Source of the DNA: Macrophomina tecta
Taxonomy: Eukaryota; Ascomycota; Dothideomycetes; Botryosphaeriales; Botryosphaeriaceae
Assembly: GCA_024180945.1 (NCBI GenBank)
Contig: JAKSGN010000006.1
Span: 868,001 to 932,000, forward strand
Reading direction: 5' to 3'
Length of the DNA: 64,000 nucleotides
Of the stretch, positions 11,282 to 23,518 are shown in pieces. Numbering within the stretch: the first letter of the stretch is position 1; each line of letters opens with the position of its first letter. A program made the translations under genes and the position numbers. The notes below the pieces were generated by a model, which was given only the letters and a program-made list of their open reading frames with translations, ran no database searches and had not been told where the DNA came from.

Positions 11282-13112
11282 ATGGATGCCTCCGACAAGG
11301 AAAGCGGCAAGGTGTTCGGCGCCTTCGCCGAGCACCATGAGGACGTCAACCACATGCAGGCCATCCCCACCGCCGACCTGCCTGACCTTCTTGCCGAGGA
11401 GGTCTCGTACGGCAAGAACGGCCTGGCCGGCATCATCGAGTCCCCGTTCGTCTTTGGCGCTGCCTTCCTGGCTTCCCTCGGCGGCTTCTCCTTTGGCTAC
11501 GACCAGGGCGTCATTTCCATCATCAACGTCATGCCTCAGTTCCTCGACACCTACCCCATCTTGACCGACGGCGGCTTCTACACCGGTCTCATGACTGCCA
11601 TGCTGGAGCTCGGCGCCTTCTTGGGCTGCTTCTTCATGCCCTACATGGCTGATAGGATCAGCCGCAAGTGGGCTCTGAGCGTCGTGGTCGTCATTTTCTG
11701 CATCGGCGCCATCATCCAGACTGCTGCCCACAACTACGGCCTTCTGGTCTTTGGCCGCTTTTTCGGCGGAATTGGCGTGGGCACCTTGGCATTGGTCAGT
11801 TGCCGTTGTCGTATCCTGCTCCAAATCGCCTTGCTAATCCTTGCTTCACAGGGTGCTCCGCTCTACATTTCCGAAATCGCTCCCCCCAATCTCCGCGGTG
11901 CCCTGCTTGTGCTCGAGTCTGTCTCCATCGTCTCGGGCGTGGTCATTGCTTACTGGATCACCTACGGCACTCAGTGAGTTCATACGCCGAGCTTTGATTG
12001 AGCGCCTTGCTAATACAGCACTAGATACATGGAGGGCGAAATTGCATTCCGCCTGCCCTTCGGCTTGCAGATGGTCTGCGCTATTTTGCTCGGCACTGGA
12101 ATTCACCTCTTCCCCTACAGCCCCCGTTGGCTCGGATTGGTCGGGCGCGAGGCAGACTGCTTGAAGAGCTTGTCTCAGCTCCGCCGCCTCCCCCCTACCG
12201 ACAACCGCATTCAGACCGAATTCCAGGCCATCATGACCGAGGTTGAATTCCAGAAGAAGCTCGTTGAGCGCAACCACCCCGGCGTCACTGGCTTCAAGCT
12301 CGAGCTCGCTACGTGGTTCGACCTCTTCAGGAAGAAGAGCTGGAGGCGTACCGCCGTCGGTGTTGGTGTCGCCTTCTTCCAGCAGTTCTCTGGCATCAAC
12401 GGTAAGCACGCGCAGTCTCTCTGCTCTGGATCGGGCGCCAGCTGATAGTCATCCAGGTTTCATCTACTACGCTCCGATTCTCTTCCGCTCTCTTGGCCAG
12501 GACGACAAGATGTCCCTCGTCCTCTCTGGTACTCTCAACGTGGGCCAGCTGTTCGCGGTCGTCATCTGCTTCTTCATCGTCGACCACGTCGGCCGTCGGC
12601 CGCTCGCCATCTACGGTGCCCTCGGCATGGCCACGCCTTACATAATCATGAGCGTCCTCGTCGGCATCTACTCGGACAACTGGGCCGGTAACAAGGCTGC
12701 CGGCTGGGCCACCATTGCCATGGCTTACATCTACATCCTGGCCTACGGCGTCTCGTACTCGCCGCTCGCCTGGTCCCTGCCCTCCGAGGTCTACCCCAAC
12801 GGTACCCGCTCCAAGGGTGTCGCCCTCTCCACCGCCACTGTCTGGCTCTCCAACTTCATCATCGGCGTCATCGTTCCCACCATGATCGAGGAGGCCGGTT
12901 TCGGCACCTACGTTTTCTTCGCGGCCTGGTGTCTGCTCGCTGCCGTCTGGGCTTTCTACCTCGTCCCCGAGACGAAGGGCAGGACTCTCGAGCAGATGGA
13001 CGAAGTTTTTGGTGATAACTCGGCGCAGGAGGAGAAGGAAATCATGGCTGAGGTTATCAGGAGTGGCGGCGCCCGGCGCGCAGACGAGCTCGTGCAGGAT
13101 CTCAAGGCTTGA
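11282..13112 (+). CDS. MFS sugar transporter (SP family), 557 aa
   Basis: This is a plasma-membrane sugar:H+ symporter of the major facilitator superfamily. Four exons: 11282-11794, 11852-11973, 12019-12401 and 12457-13112, all in one frame with GT-AG introns of 57, 45 and 55 bp. The protein shows the N-terminal FGYDQGV segment, the DRISRKW loop, the APLYISEIAPPNLRG signature of sugar transporters, YSPRWL, QQFSGINGFIYYAP before TM7, the DHVGRRP loop and the C-terminal PETKGRTLEQMDEVF motif. About twelve hydrophobic spans fit the family, and the length is normal. The ATG at 11282 was preferred over an upstream in-frame ATG (11174), which would add 36 residues unlike the family N-terminus. The substrate cannot be read from sequence; hexose or related sugars are likely. 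It stands alone, with a possible TATA element 120 bp upstream. Confidence 0.95.
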
Positions 13113-16100
13113 GTGGGAGGGGTAGATGGAGTGGTGTTGTAAGCGTTTTGGAATGAGGGTTGCGTGTGGACTGGTGGAAGATATATACCCCCTGCATGAT
13201 GATGGCGTTTACGAATTACCTTTACAAATTGATAGCGAAATCATTATTGACACCTGAAATGGAACCGTCTGGACCTGAGACATGATTGAATGAGCTGTCT
13301 ACATGCTGAAGGCTTTGGGCTAACCCCAGCAAGGTACTGTGGACTAAAGTTTTGATGTAAATTGTGTCTACGGAGCAGATGCGGTTACTCTCTCTGGCAG
13401 ATGGACGGTGAAATGGATGTGACACAGCCATCAAGGTAACAGGACGGCAAATATTGAGAAGTGGTAAGTTGGCCTCCCCGTCGGACTGGGTTAGTCGTAG
13501 AGACCCGAAAGTGAGGGAACAGAGGCTCATGATTGTGCCGCTTCCAGCATGCTCAATGTGGTCCTATTTGAATGTTATGTAAGTTTCCCAATCCCGAAAC
13601 CTGCCACCCAGAATCTATTTTTTGTTGTTTCTGCCCGCAGACATGCGTCGCCCAGGCCACACTCGCACGCCATCCAAACCGTTACCCCTTTCGTCTCAAA
13701 GTACCCTTCAGGATTATTCTTCCGTAACGGCTTTCACGGAAGTCGTTGAAAACACTCGTACCACAGCAGGGCGTAGTCTCCGGATGCTGGCCGGATATTT
13801 AAAAGTAGCCGCAGTGCTTCATCCGTCGTTTCTCAGACCCGAAGCTTCCTCCTCGAATAGGAGCATCTGTTTGCTGTGCACCATTCCCGCACATCGCTTC
13901 AGTACGATATGTTGGCCCACCAATCCATCTGGTCGATGCCATCCTGATTTATCCATCGCCTGTGGTGCTGCTCCGGGACCAGGCTCTGAAAGGATCTCTT
14001 TTCTGGCAGTTCCGCCGGTCGTTCCGCTTCCGTTTGTATCGAGGCGCTCTTTGTAGTGTCGGAGATTGTGCGGATGCGGGCGAAGGCAATAGAGAGGAGA
14101 GGAAACGGTCGGCGACTGCGGAGGCCATGGGGACCTTGAACAGTACGAGTAAGCATTTCCCTAGGACAGCCGCCAGGAGCATCAAGACCCAGATCAATTC
14201 ATGCGCTATCTTGAAGTCCAGGGACTGCAGAGAGATCACCAGAACTGGTTCACTTGGGCCTCTATGACTACAATTGGCTTCTTGCAATCTTGTTTCCATC
14301 ATTGTCCTTTGTCGAAAAACAAGCCCGCGTTGAGGCGCTTGTTGTTGGATGAGGCTTGTACTGGTGATTGGTGTTCAACGGATACACAAGGATAAAGCCG
14401 CTGCACCGCGGTGTGGGTTTGAGAGTAGTGAGGGGCTTGCTGGAGGCTTCTGTGCAATCTCGCTTCCTATTAATGTGCAAAGATGGGTGGAGACACTTCC
14501 TGTCACCTCGGCCAACCAAGACAAACTGATGCCCTTTATGGCCCCATGCGTTCAAAGCCTTCCTGGTAGTCCCTTTGATGTTGGCAATTTCTCGTCAATG
14601 GTGTTTGCCCGGAACTGTCTCGCGGTTCTTGTACGGCAGTCAGCAGATCAACAGCACAATGGCAACAAAGGCACTTCGTGAGACAAAATGGGATCCTCAG
14701 ACTCCATGCAAACAGTGCATCTCATGCCACCATCGCGCAGAGCTCTGCCAAGGGCCCATAACTCTCCTGATCCGTATTGTTCACTCGTCCACTCTTATCC
14801 ACTACCGCCTGCCGCTGGAATCGCTGAACTCGAACTCGACGGCGCGGCCTGACTCCACATGACCGTAGTTGCCATGGCCAGGAGGTTGGTACTCAATGGA
14901 GTCTCGGTCGTCGGACTTATCGTTGATGGAGTCTTCGTCGTTGGACCACCTGGCGTAGTGGCAGGAGGCCCTGAACATGTCGGCGCTTGACCTAGCCATT
15001 ATCTGGGCCACATTTGGATCAGTTATTTCGGCGATAAGGGTCGACGCATTGAACATAGGCTAATTAGCTGGTGCTGAAATTCACATTGCAAGACGGCGCA
15101 CAGTGGATGATTAGCGGGCGTGCAGCGGCAGACGACCAGCTTCTTGAGCCTGTTCTTGGCCTTCTGTACCCAGGATCAGCCAAGGACCCAGAGGGTAAAA
15201 ATGTTGCAAATGCTTACGGGAAAGGCGGCGCGGAGCTTGCCAGCCACGTTGCGGGCCAGCTGCCGATGTTTGGCTGACGCCGAGGCGGGGGACGTTGGCT
15301 CGGATCCTCTACCCCTTGTGCAAACGCTAATTGCAGAGCTGAGATGATGCTTAGATGGATAGTCGTGTGCAGGGGCGTGCGCAGGGGCATAGAGAGCTAG
15401 CTGTCTTGCGAGCTGATGAAGCAGCTTAGACGGGATATGCACGCGCTCAAGGGGGGGGGGCCTCAAAACTGACGTGTTAGTGCGGCGGCGACTAGACCCT
15501 GCAGTGCCTTGCCATGGCTTCTCGATTTGGAAACGGGCCTTAAGGGCTGTCGCCGCACAGAGGCGAGGACGGGTGTTGATTTTATCTGCCCGCCCGCCTT
15601 CCGCTCTCCCTCTCACAACAGCTCCGTCCCCACATCATCGCAACACGCAAAGCACCTCACGTCACACTCTTACGTATCCCGTAAAGTAAGTCTGGCCTAA
15701 AACCTCATGGGTTAAGCGGCTCCGGTTTGTCGTTCCTGGCCACCACAAACGCGCACGACCAGGTTGGACGAACCGGCAGCTCGCTGGGCGTCGCTCGCTC
15801 AACACCACCTCCTCTGGCGGGATAGCTGTCTCGGTCTCAAGGAACCTTGGCTCTCAGGGACTCTGTACGCCTCTGAGGAGCTTGCCTCATGGTTTAATGG
15901 CTCTGCCTGGCAGCAGACGTTGACGCTGAGCCGGTGCTCCACCCCCTCCGCGCTTCGCCCTCGACTCCTCAGCGCTCGATATCGACCTACATTCTGACGT
16001 CATTACAGCAGCTAACAGAATGGAAGTAGAACATAGGGGCAGAAAATGCTTACGAACGCATTTAGCAGCTCTTCAATCGCGTCCATGCGACTTCAACCGC

Positions 16101-19100
16101 GCCGATGACGCGCATATCCTTCATCGGCGACGTATCCTTCTCAGCTCACGCTTTCTCGTTTCATCATAGCTTGTGGCCCCTAGAAGCCTCTTCAGTGCAT
16201 TAGGTTCTCGTAAAATTCGCTTCAACGGCCCGGACTGCATGTTTTCCTCATTATGTTCTCGAACAATCGTTCCTGGTCGGCCTCTGACCAGCGCTGCCCG
16301 CAACGTTGGATGCTCGCTTCCGACACTTCAATGGCCGGCCTTTCTCCTAGGGATGCGGCGCCAGCGCATACCTACGCACAAGTAAAAAGACGTTTCTCTG
16401 CTCTTTTGGGATTGCAGACGCTGCGAAGGCGTCGCTCTCCACCGACTAACTCAAGTTGCGCGTGGCGCTGTGACCCGCCAACCCACCAGAGCAACTCCAA
16501 AGTTCTCTCTCTCCGTGCAACAAAAGGGAGCTACCGTCTGCTCTGACCGGCCTCATCCTTTAACCATTGAGTCTTTGCAGAGGTTGGTCTTCAGCCTATC
16601 TAGGTTCTGTCACTAAGCACAACTTCACTCAGCACCTCCCTCGGGTAAGTCATGCAATCGCTGCCTCTCCTTTTCCTCATTTCTCCGCCACACCAGTTCG
16701 TAACAGCTTCCTGGCCGAAAGCGCTAGCAGGGCAAAATATTCTCTTTCCCTTTGCGCTCCAGCCATAGATTTAAAAGTCAGCGAGAGTACAGCTTCTAAC
16801 TCTCGCCCGTCTGTTGCATGACGTGTTCCAGTCCCTCGTTCCAGTGGCGGCTCTGGTGCTTTGCGACCCTAAATTTTCCTGAGAGGCTGCAGTACGAGTA
16901 CAGTACCACGTTCAGGATGAAGCCAACCAGGTTTAGTCGCTATTCACCTCACGCTCGACTGTATGATATAACCGGCGAAAGCAGTGACCTTATACTTGAT
17001 GAGATCTGCTGGTAAGCTAAGCTGTCTTATCTAGTTTTCTACAAACGAAAAACTGACTAAACTCGACAGTACGTGAATAGATCAGTAGAGCCGAGTTGCC
17101 CATATCTCAGTGCTTTGGTGAATTATCAACGGCACCGGAGCAAGTCAACCAGTGCAGTCTTCCCTTTTCTTCCACCCTGGTCAGCCCCAGATTCAACATA
17201 TTACTCCTGATGACACCCATAATTCGGCCAAATTTACGGAATTGGTCAATTGGACAGCTTTTTGGGCTGTATGAGATCTTGCAATTAAGCAGTCTGATCC
17301 TCTAACACAACACCTGGGCCTTCGAATATCTACACCAGACCAAAGCTGACCCCTTGGGCTTCTGTGCAGAAAATTACAAGTAGTACGGCCATTTACCCCA
17401 AGTCTTTTACCTAATGACTATGCCATGGCTAAATTTAGTGAGTATACTCTCCCAGGACTCATACTTCTGTCAACTTTAACCAACCCCAACCGTCTGATGA
17501 GCCATGAGCTCCGAACTACAGAAGGTGCATAACTGGTACCAGTTTGTGGAAGCTGGAACTTTCACTTTGTAAAGACGTAGTCGTCTGACCACATTCATAA
17601 TCGTCTTGACTTTTGACACGATGTCATGTCCCGTCCCTAAAATCCCCTTTTGGCAAGATCTGGTCAGCAGCTGACATTCACATAACCCAGAGAAAGATCG
17701 AGCGCCCTCCACCAGATCAAGTCAATTAATGTGTTTTCCGACGTAATGTATTGCCCACAGCACCCAATATGCTCTTCAAACCCCCTTTGCCGGCCGTAGT
17801 AGGTCCGACTCCGCCAAATCGGCTCAGTTGTGCTGCGGGAGCCGGCCTACCGTACCCTCAGCCAGGGACTCTGGTGTGAACCTGACCTGGAGAGGAAAAC
17901 GGCCAAGAGAAAATCCGTCATGAACTTCGGAGCTCGTCTTGGAGTACCGGCGCAGCTCTCGATACTTGAGGGGACAGAGCCATCACCGATTCTCGATCAC
18001 TTGCCGCATGTTTAGCCTCATACCTCGACGTCGGCGCTGACCACAAGAGTAGTCACAAGCGGATTTAGGGGAGTAAGTCGCGCTTAATTCCGTCAAATAC
18101 CAACACTTCTTGAGGCGAAGCCCGGGCATGCAGAGCAAATGCGGATAGGTTCGGCAGATTTAGTTCGTTGTGGCTGCTGCGGGTGATTGCGTTCTCTGCG
18201 GCGTGGGTTGTGCCTCGGGGGCTTAGAGGGGATTGGAGACATACGGAAAAACTATCTCTAAATCAAATCGAGCCTGCATTTATTTTTGGGTTATCCTGGC
18301 TGTGTTAACCTGCACTTAATGATACGAGACCTGACTCGTGTCTGCAGAGTTGTCAGACGCAGGGTGGAGAACAGCACGCGCCTCCGCGGTGTTCCCACGG
18401 CCTGGCTATGTGTTGTCCTCTTTCTCTATTCGTGCCCTATTGCTATCTCGATATAACATTTTCTGTGGACATCCCGAAATTTAGAGTCACAGAACGGAAT
18501 CCCGCATCTTATCTACCTGACGCTCTGGAATGGGGTTGTCGTAATATTTATGCGGTACATAGCGACCAAAGAATACTCATATCTTGCAACTGAGGTTTGG
18601 CTGCTCGGTGCCATATTCGCGACAGTTTGCCACAAGATCAACTACCACCCGCCCACAAACGAATCTCGCTCGGTCGATGAGCGACGCCTTAATCTGGATG
18701 ACACGTTAATTTTCCTTGACGGTTTCTCTACCTTTCGCCGGCCTTTGCCGTGATTGCGCTGAATCAACTAGGGCTAAGACCAATGCTCCGCAGTGGAAAA
18801 TGCAAGGCGCTTGACAACGCGGCTAGATCAGTTTAATGCGGTACCCACATTTGTGGCCAGATAAGGCCATATCGCCACACGATTATGTTACTTAGTGCCT
18901 GGTACTTGATATCTTACAGGAAGTAATACAGCATGCACGGCCTTGGCGGGCAACGTACACTTATGTAATGTAATATATTACGCATGTTCAGTCTTTTTAA
19001 TCTTGTAGCATAGTATCAGACACAGCAGAGGATAAGAGGGGGAGTTTCTCCCACCCCTAATTAGCGCCAAGAACTACTTAATTCTTTTCCAAACCAAACA

Positions 19101-19408
19101 TGCTGTGAATCACACAGCTATCGAGCCACAAATCAGCTTCATGCAATGGCTCGAGCTTCACCTCAGGTTTGAATATGCCTTCTAAGATGGCCGTGCATTG
19201 CGTGCTTTGCAGCAGCGGGCCTCTGCAATACTGACTAGCGGAGCGAAAGGTTTGTAACCTTACTACGCCTGAGACTACTGATCCTTTCTTCTATATTATC
19301 TTCTTTCTTCACCCTTCCTCTATTCACCTATTATTTCGTTTCTCCCTCTTTGTTCTTGAGCGCCCACCAATTTGCGCTTTTAGTACCGAAAGTTGATGTA
19401 AAGTTGCC
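13113..19408. other. Gene-poor stretch downstream of the sugar transporter
   Basis: No gene is supported here. A minus-strand ATG frame at 13949-14302 (117 codons) has one hydrophobic segment, but no family resemblance and no clean gene ends. The remaining frames are short and scattered. Composition is near balanced with no tandem array, LTR or inverted-repeat boundary that I could see. Old, eroded repeats are possible but not demonstrable by eye. Confidence 0.45.
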
Positions 19409-20662
19409 ATGACGACTGTGAGGTGGGAAGACAACCGCACCATCCACTGCGCCATCTGCGGCGCACAGATAGTCTTGGGAGTCAGTGTTGCTACCACGCC
19501 CGATAGTCCCAGGCAAGACGCTAAACCCTGGACAAAAAGAGCACTGCAATTCTCCTCAGCGACCCCGCGCGCGAATTCGAGCAGATCCAAGAGCACCACG
19601 CATCAAGCCCCCAGGCCCCACTTCCAGCACCAACCGACTCTCCGGCCATTCGCCAAACCCCTGCCACCGCAGTGGGCGGCCCTTTCTTCGTGGCAACTGA
19701 CAGCGGAAGCGTCCTGCTAGCATGCTCGAGCGAATCCCGGCAAGACGCCGCCGCCGCCGCTTACCGCATCCCCGTGCACAGCCACTGCTGCGCCCTGGCC
19801 GAGCGGGTCCTGCAGTCGGGCCACGACCGCCTCGCAAGCATGCGGCAGCTCTGGAAAGCGCTGCGCATGCGCGCAGTCGCGTCGGCGGCGGGCGGCCGGA
19901 CCGAGCCGCTCTGCACGATCGACGCGCCGGGGGGCTATGGTCTGGCTCTCGGGCGCGGCATGGGGTCCGCCGGATTCTGGGGCCGATGGAGGCAGGACGA
20001 CTCGGTGAGTGTGCATTGGCATCTGGCACTTTTGCCCTCGGGCGTCCTGCGAACCCCTGCAGTGCTGACGGACCGGGGTTGGAAAACCGCAGTGCTCGGC
20101 AGACGCCTGGACCATTCCCGACCTCACCTCGCGCCTCCTCGCACACTTGAGCATCGCCAAGCAGCGAGCTCAGGGTGGCGGTGGCACCCACGCGGACTTT
20201 CGCGCCAGGTGCGCGGCGCTCCCGCGGGAGATACTAGACTGCGTGCTGTCTTGGCTCGAGTCCGACTGGCGCACCGTCCCTCCGCAGTGCACGTACCTGC
20301 TCCCGCAGGCTGCGTGGCTGGGCTTGATGCTCGATGGTCGGCTGCTGCCTTTCCTCTGGGACGTTGACAGAAGGCTGGTGGAGCGCAGGCTGGATGAGGG
20401 TTGCCGAGACGGCACTGAATGGGATTTTGAGCTCCTCGTGCGGCGACTTTGCTGCGCGGGAGAAGGAGATGCCTCGATTTGGAGCGACTGTCCTGGTCTG
20501 TGGAACAGGTGTCGCATATGGGGTCTGGTGGCAAACATGTACGTGGGGGATTACCTGCCTCCGAAGTACGTTGGGGGGTGGATACTGAGGCGACGCCGTC
20601 CTGCGGTGCCTCTTTACTGGGATGAAGTGGGGGCGCCGCAGTTTCCGATGATATGGAGGTGA
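19409..20662 (+). CDS. F-box-like protein with N-terminal CxxC element, 368 aa
   Basis: Three exons are predicted: 19409-19480, 19540-20004 and 20093-20662. Exon 1 carries a CAICG zinc-knuckle-like start. Exon 2 has a VHSHCCALAERVL segment, a Cys/His pattern I recall from large families of unnamed fungal F-box proteins. Exon 3 has LPREILDCVLSWL, which matches the F-box core (LPxEIxxxIxxxL) with a following Trp-rich tail, ending PMIWR. F-box proteins recruit substrates to SCF ubiquitin ligases; the target is unknown. The second intron has a good GTGAGT donor and CTGAC branch site. The first is weaker: its frame-preserving acceptor is AAAAG, while a better-looking TTCTCCTCAG just downstream breaks the frame, so the exon 1/2 junction is the uncertain part. 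The gene is convergent with the aldehyde dehydrogenase. Confidence 0.65.
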
Positions 20663-20907
20663 AGCATGAACGATATAAAGTGTGAGCACGGTGTAACGAG
20701 GTCACCTCGTTCCAGTTCAATACAAGCCATCACGAATGAAGGCACATTAACTTCTTGGAACTATCTCATAGTACAAGGGAGCGTACTGCCTCAATACTGG
20801 CGAAGGAGTTCTACAATTTAGACTCGTTTAGTTTCGGAAGACCATCGTACCTGAGAGTAGTAGGAACCACAAGTCAGTCGCAAGTTTACTAACCCCGCTC
20901 CAACAAC

Positions 20908-23055
20908 TTACTTGATATGTATGCTCTTGACCTGTAGATATGCTAGGATTCCCGATAGGCCAAGCTCACGTCCCTGTCCGCTCTGCTTGTAACCACCAAA
21001 AGCAGTCTGGACGCTGGGAAAGAATGGAGCATTGACGCCGACCGTCCCGGCCTCCAGCGCACTGGAAACACGTATGGCACGGGCCATGGACTCTGTGTAG
21101 ATTGCCGCTGAGTTTGAAATTGGGCGTATCAGCAATTCCGCTTCTCATTTGAGTCAATTAAAAGATAGGGGAATAAAAAAAGGCGGAGAAACACATGCAC
21201 GACGGTCGCAAGCACGAAGTGGTCCACGGATGCAGATTAACGCCCGTCAACTCACCGGATAGACCGAACTCGGTGTCATTAGCCAGCTTGACAGCCTCTT
21301 CCTCAGTGTCGAAGACGTTGATAGTTGCGACAGGGCCAAAGATTTCCTGCCGCAAGATAGCCGCGCCTGGCTGCGGATTCGCGAAGAGTGTTGGCTCGAC
21401 GAAGAGTTCCTTGCCAGATTCGGCGATGGAGTCGCCGACGCCGCCTGTCACCAGCTCCGCCTCTTTCTTTCCGGCCTCGATCAACTTCACGACGCGTTCG
21501 AATTGCGTTCTGTCCGCTAGGGGACCTATGGTAGGAGAGACTGCCTGGAAAGAGGCCTTGAGGGCGGATATGAACTTGTCGGCGATGCCCGACTGTACGT
21601 AGATGCGTGATGTGGCGGCGCAGACTTGGCCGCTATTAAGCAATATGCCCGATGAACAACTATTTTAGCCGTTAGGATGAAAGTTGAAAGAGATACGGTG
21701 AGGTACAGCGCAAAGAGGAATTCATTACCCATTCACAGCGTCATCAAACGGCGCATCTTCGAACACAATTGCCGGACTCTTGCCGCCAAGTTCCTGGTGA
21801 GTGACGTTAGAAACGGCGGCTTCCGCGGAGGCGAATAGCGGAGTCCAAAGAACGAAGGGAGGAAGATGAGAAGGCGCGCAATCGACCACTCACCAACGTG
21901 CATCGCTTCATATTGCTGCGGTTCGCTGCATCCTGAACCATCCTACCAACAGCCCTGGACCCGGTGAAGCTGACCTTGGCAACCTTCATATGGGCCGCGA
22001 GTAGCTCACCTGTGCTCCCATCGCCGCAGAGGATCTGAATTACCCCGGGTGGAAAGCCGGCGCGCTTGATGAACGGTCCGAGAGCTGCAAGGCCAAGGGG
22101 AGATTTCTCAGAGCTCTTGTAGACGACCTGACCATCAATGTCAGCATCGCCGTCGCAAGGCTCTCTCTGATCACTCTGCCACGAACAGACTGCATCATCT
22201 CATTGCAGAATCAACCTCAGGAGTGTACGTACCGTGTTGCCCGCAGCTAAAGCCGGCGCAGCCTTCCACGCAAACGTCCTGCGCTCTAGGTCAGTGAACG
22301 GCGAGAGGGCAGAGACGTGAAGGCGAGCAAACGGGCGCACATGTGACTAGAGTTCCACGAGCCGATCCCAGCGCAGACGCCCAGAGGCTCGTAGCGCACG
22401 AGCTTGTAGACGCCGTCGTCGGCGGGATACGTCTCGCCGCTGATCTTGTCCGCCCAGCCAGCATAGTCTGCCGCAGCGCAAACAACAATAACAGCATCGT
22501 TAGCCTCCTCCGGTGCCACCAAAACATCCACCAACTCTCATCCCAGCCAGCGCCGATGCGACAAGAAAGGAGCGTTCCCGTCCGCCGATCGACCCTGACG
22601 GACACGTGCACTCACATCTAAACGCGCTCGCACAACTCGCCACCAGCACCTCCCCCACAGCCTGCGGCTGCCCGATGGCGGCACCCTCCAGCCTTGCCAG
22701 CTGCGCCGCGTTTTCCTCGATAAGATCCGCGAGCTTTAGCATGCAGGCGGCGCGCTGTGCGGCGGAGAAGGCGGTCGTCCAGGGTCCGTGGCGGAAGGCG
22801 GCGAGGGCGGCGTCGACGGCGGTGTCGACATCTTCGCGGCCGGCGACGGGGATATCCACGACAGCTGGTGCGGTGGAGTCATCGGCATTGACTGGGTGGT
22901 GGCAGTGGAGAGTGAGGGAGCGGCCGCTGGTGCTGGGGACGAGCTGGCGGGCGAGGGTTCGTTAGCCGCGACGGGCTTGAGGATGCGGTTGGTGTTCCGC
23001 GCTTGTCTTTCTTCACCTCGTTATTGATGAATAGTTTCACGCTGTGTTCCGTCAT
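20908..23055 (-). CDS. Aldehyde dehydrogenase, NAD(P)-dependent, 480 aa, eight exons
   Basis: It oxidises an aldehyde to the carboxylic acid. Exons (minus): 23055-23017, 22943-22616, 22467-22348, 22285-22233, 22127-21894, 21793-21729, 21659-21256 and 21107-20908. All seven introns (62-148 bp) keep frame and end in AG. Motifs in order: KLFINNE near the start, YYAGWADKI, FAWKAAPALAAGNT, KSSEKSPLG, SFTGS (Rossmann), ELGGKSP with the general-base Glu, NSGQVCAA with the nucleophile Cys, EIFGPV, and GGYKQSGQGRELG near the C-terminus. Length is normal, and no catalytic residue is missing. It lies 463 bp downstream of the decarboxylase-fold gene on the same strand, so the two may share a pathway, although fungi do not usually make operons. 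The exact aldehyde cannot be read from sequence. Confidence 0.92.
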
Positions 23056-23518
23056 GTCTGGAGATGGAAAGTGTGGATAAAAAAAAGTGAGGCTGGATTG
23101 CTTGCCTCGGGAAGGGGCGATGGGGCCTTCTTATTAGCGGACGTACAACCCCAGCTGCAGCTTCAACTGATATCGCTATAAGGTATGTGTAAGATTGGAC
23201 ACGTCCGCTCCCTCCACACTCTGTGCGTAAGCTCATCTGACCCATGGAATATTGAGATCATCTTGTCAGACGGGCGGGGCTTCTAAGCTGCTCAAACGTC
23301 CTGGACTAATCTTCACGCGACGAGGAAAGGTTCCGTCTGACTGCAAGCGTACAGTCACGCACAAAGCACACAGCGTTACTCGTAATAGACACGTGGCACA
23401 CGTATCAGAGCAAGACTTGTCTCTCTGGTCTGCAATAGTTACAGGACAGCAAATGAAAGATTGGAAGAGGCAAATGTCAAGGCGAGAAACACTGCCATTG
23501 TCGAGATCTATGACCAAG
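23056..23518. other. Intergenic spacer, aldehyde dehydrogenase promoter side
   Basis: 463 bp between two same-strand genes. It should hold the 3' end of the decarboxylase-fold gene and the promoter of the aldehyde dehydrogenase. I see no coding signal and no clear TATA box. Confidence 0.5.

Noticed and set aside
13949..14302. Minus-strand 117-codon ATG frame with one transmembrane-like segment
   Set aside because: No relatives recognised, no splice partner that extends it sensibly, and the C-terminal half is basic low-complexity sequence.
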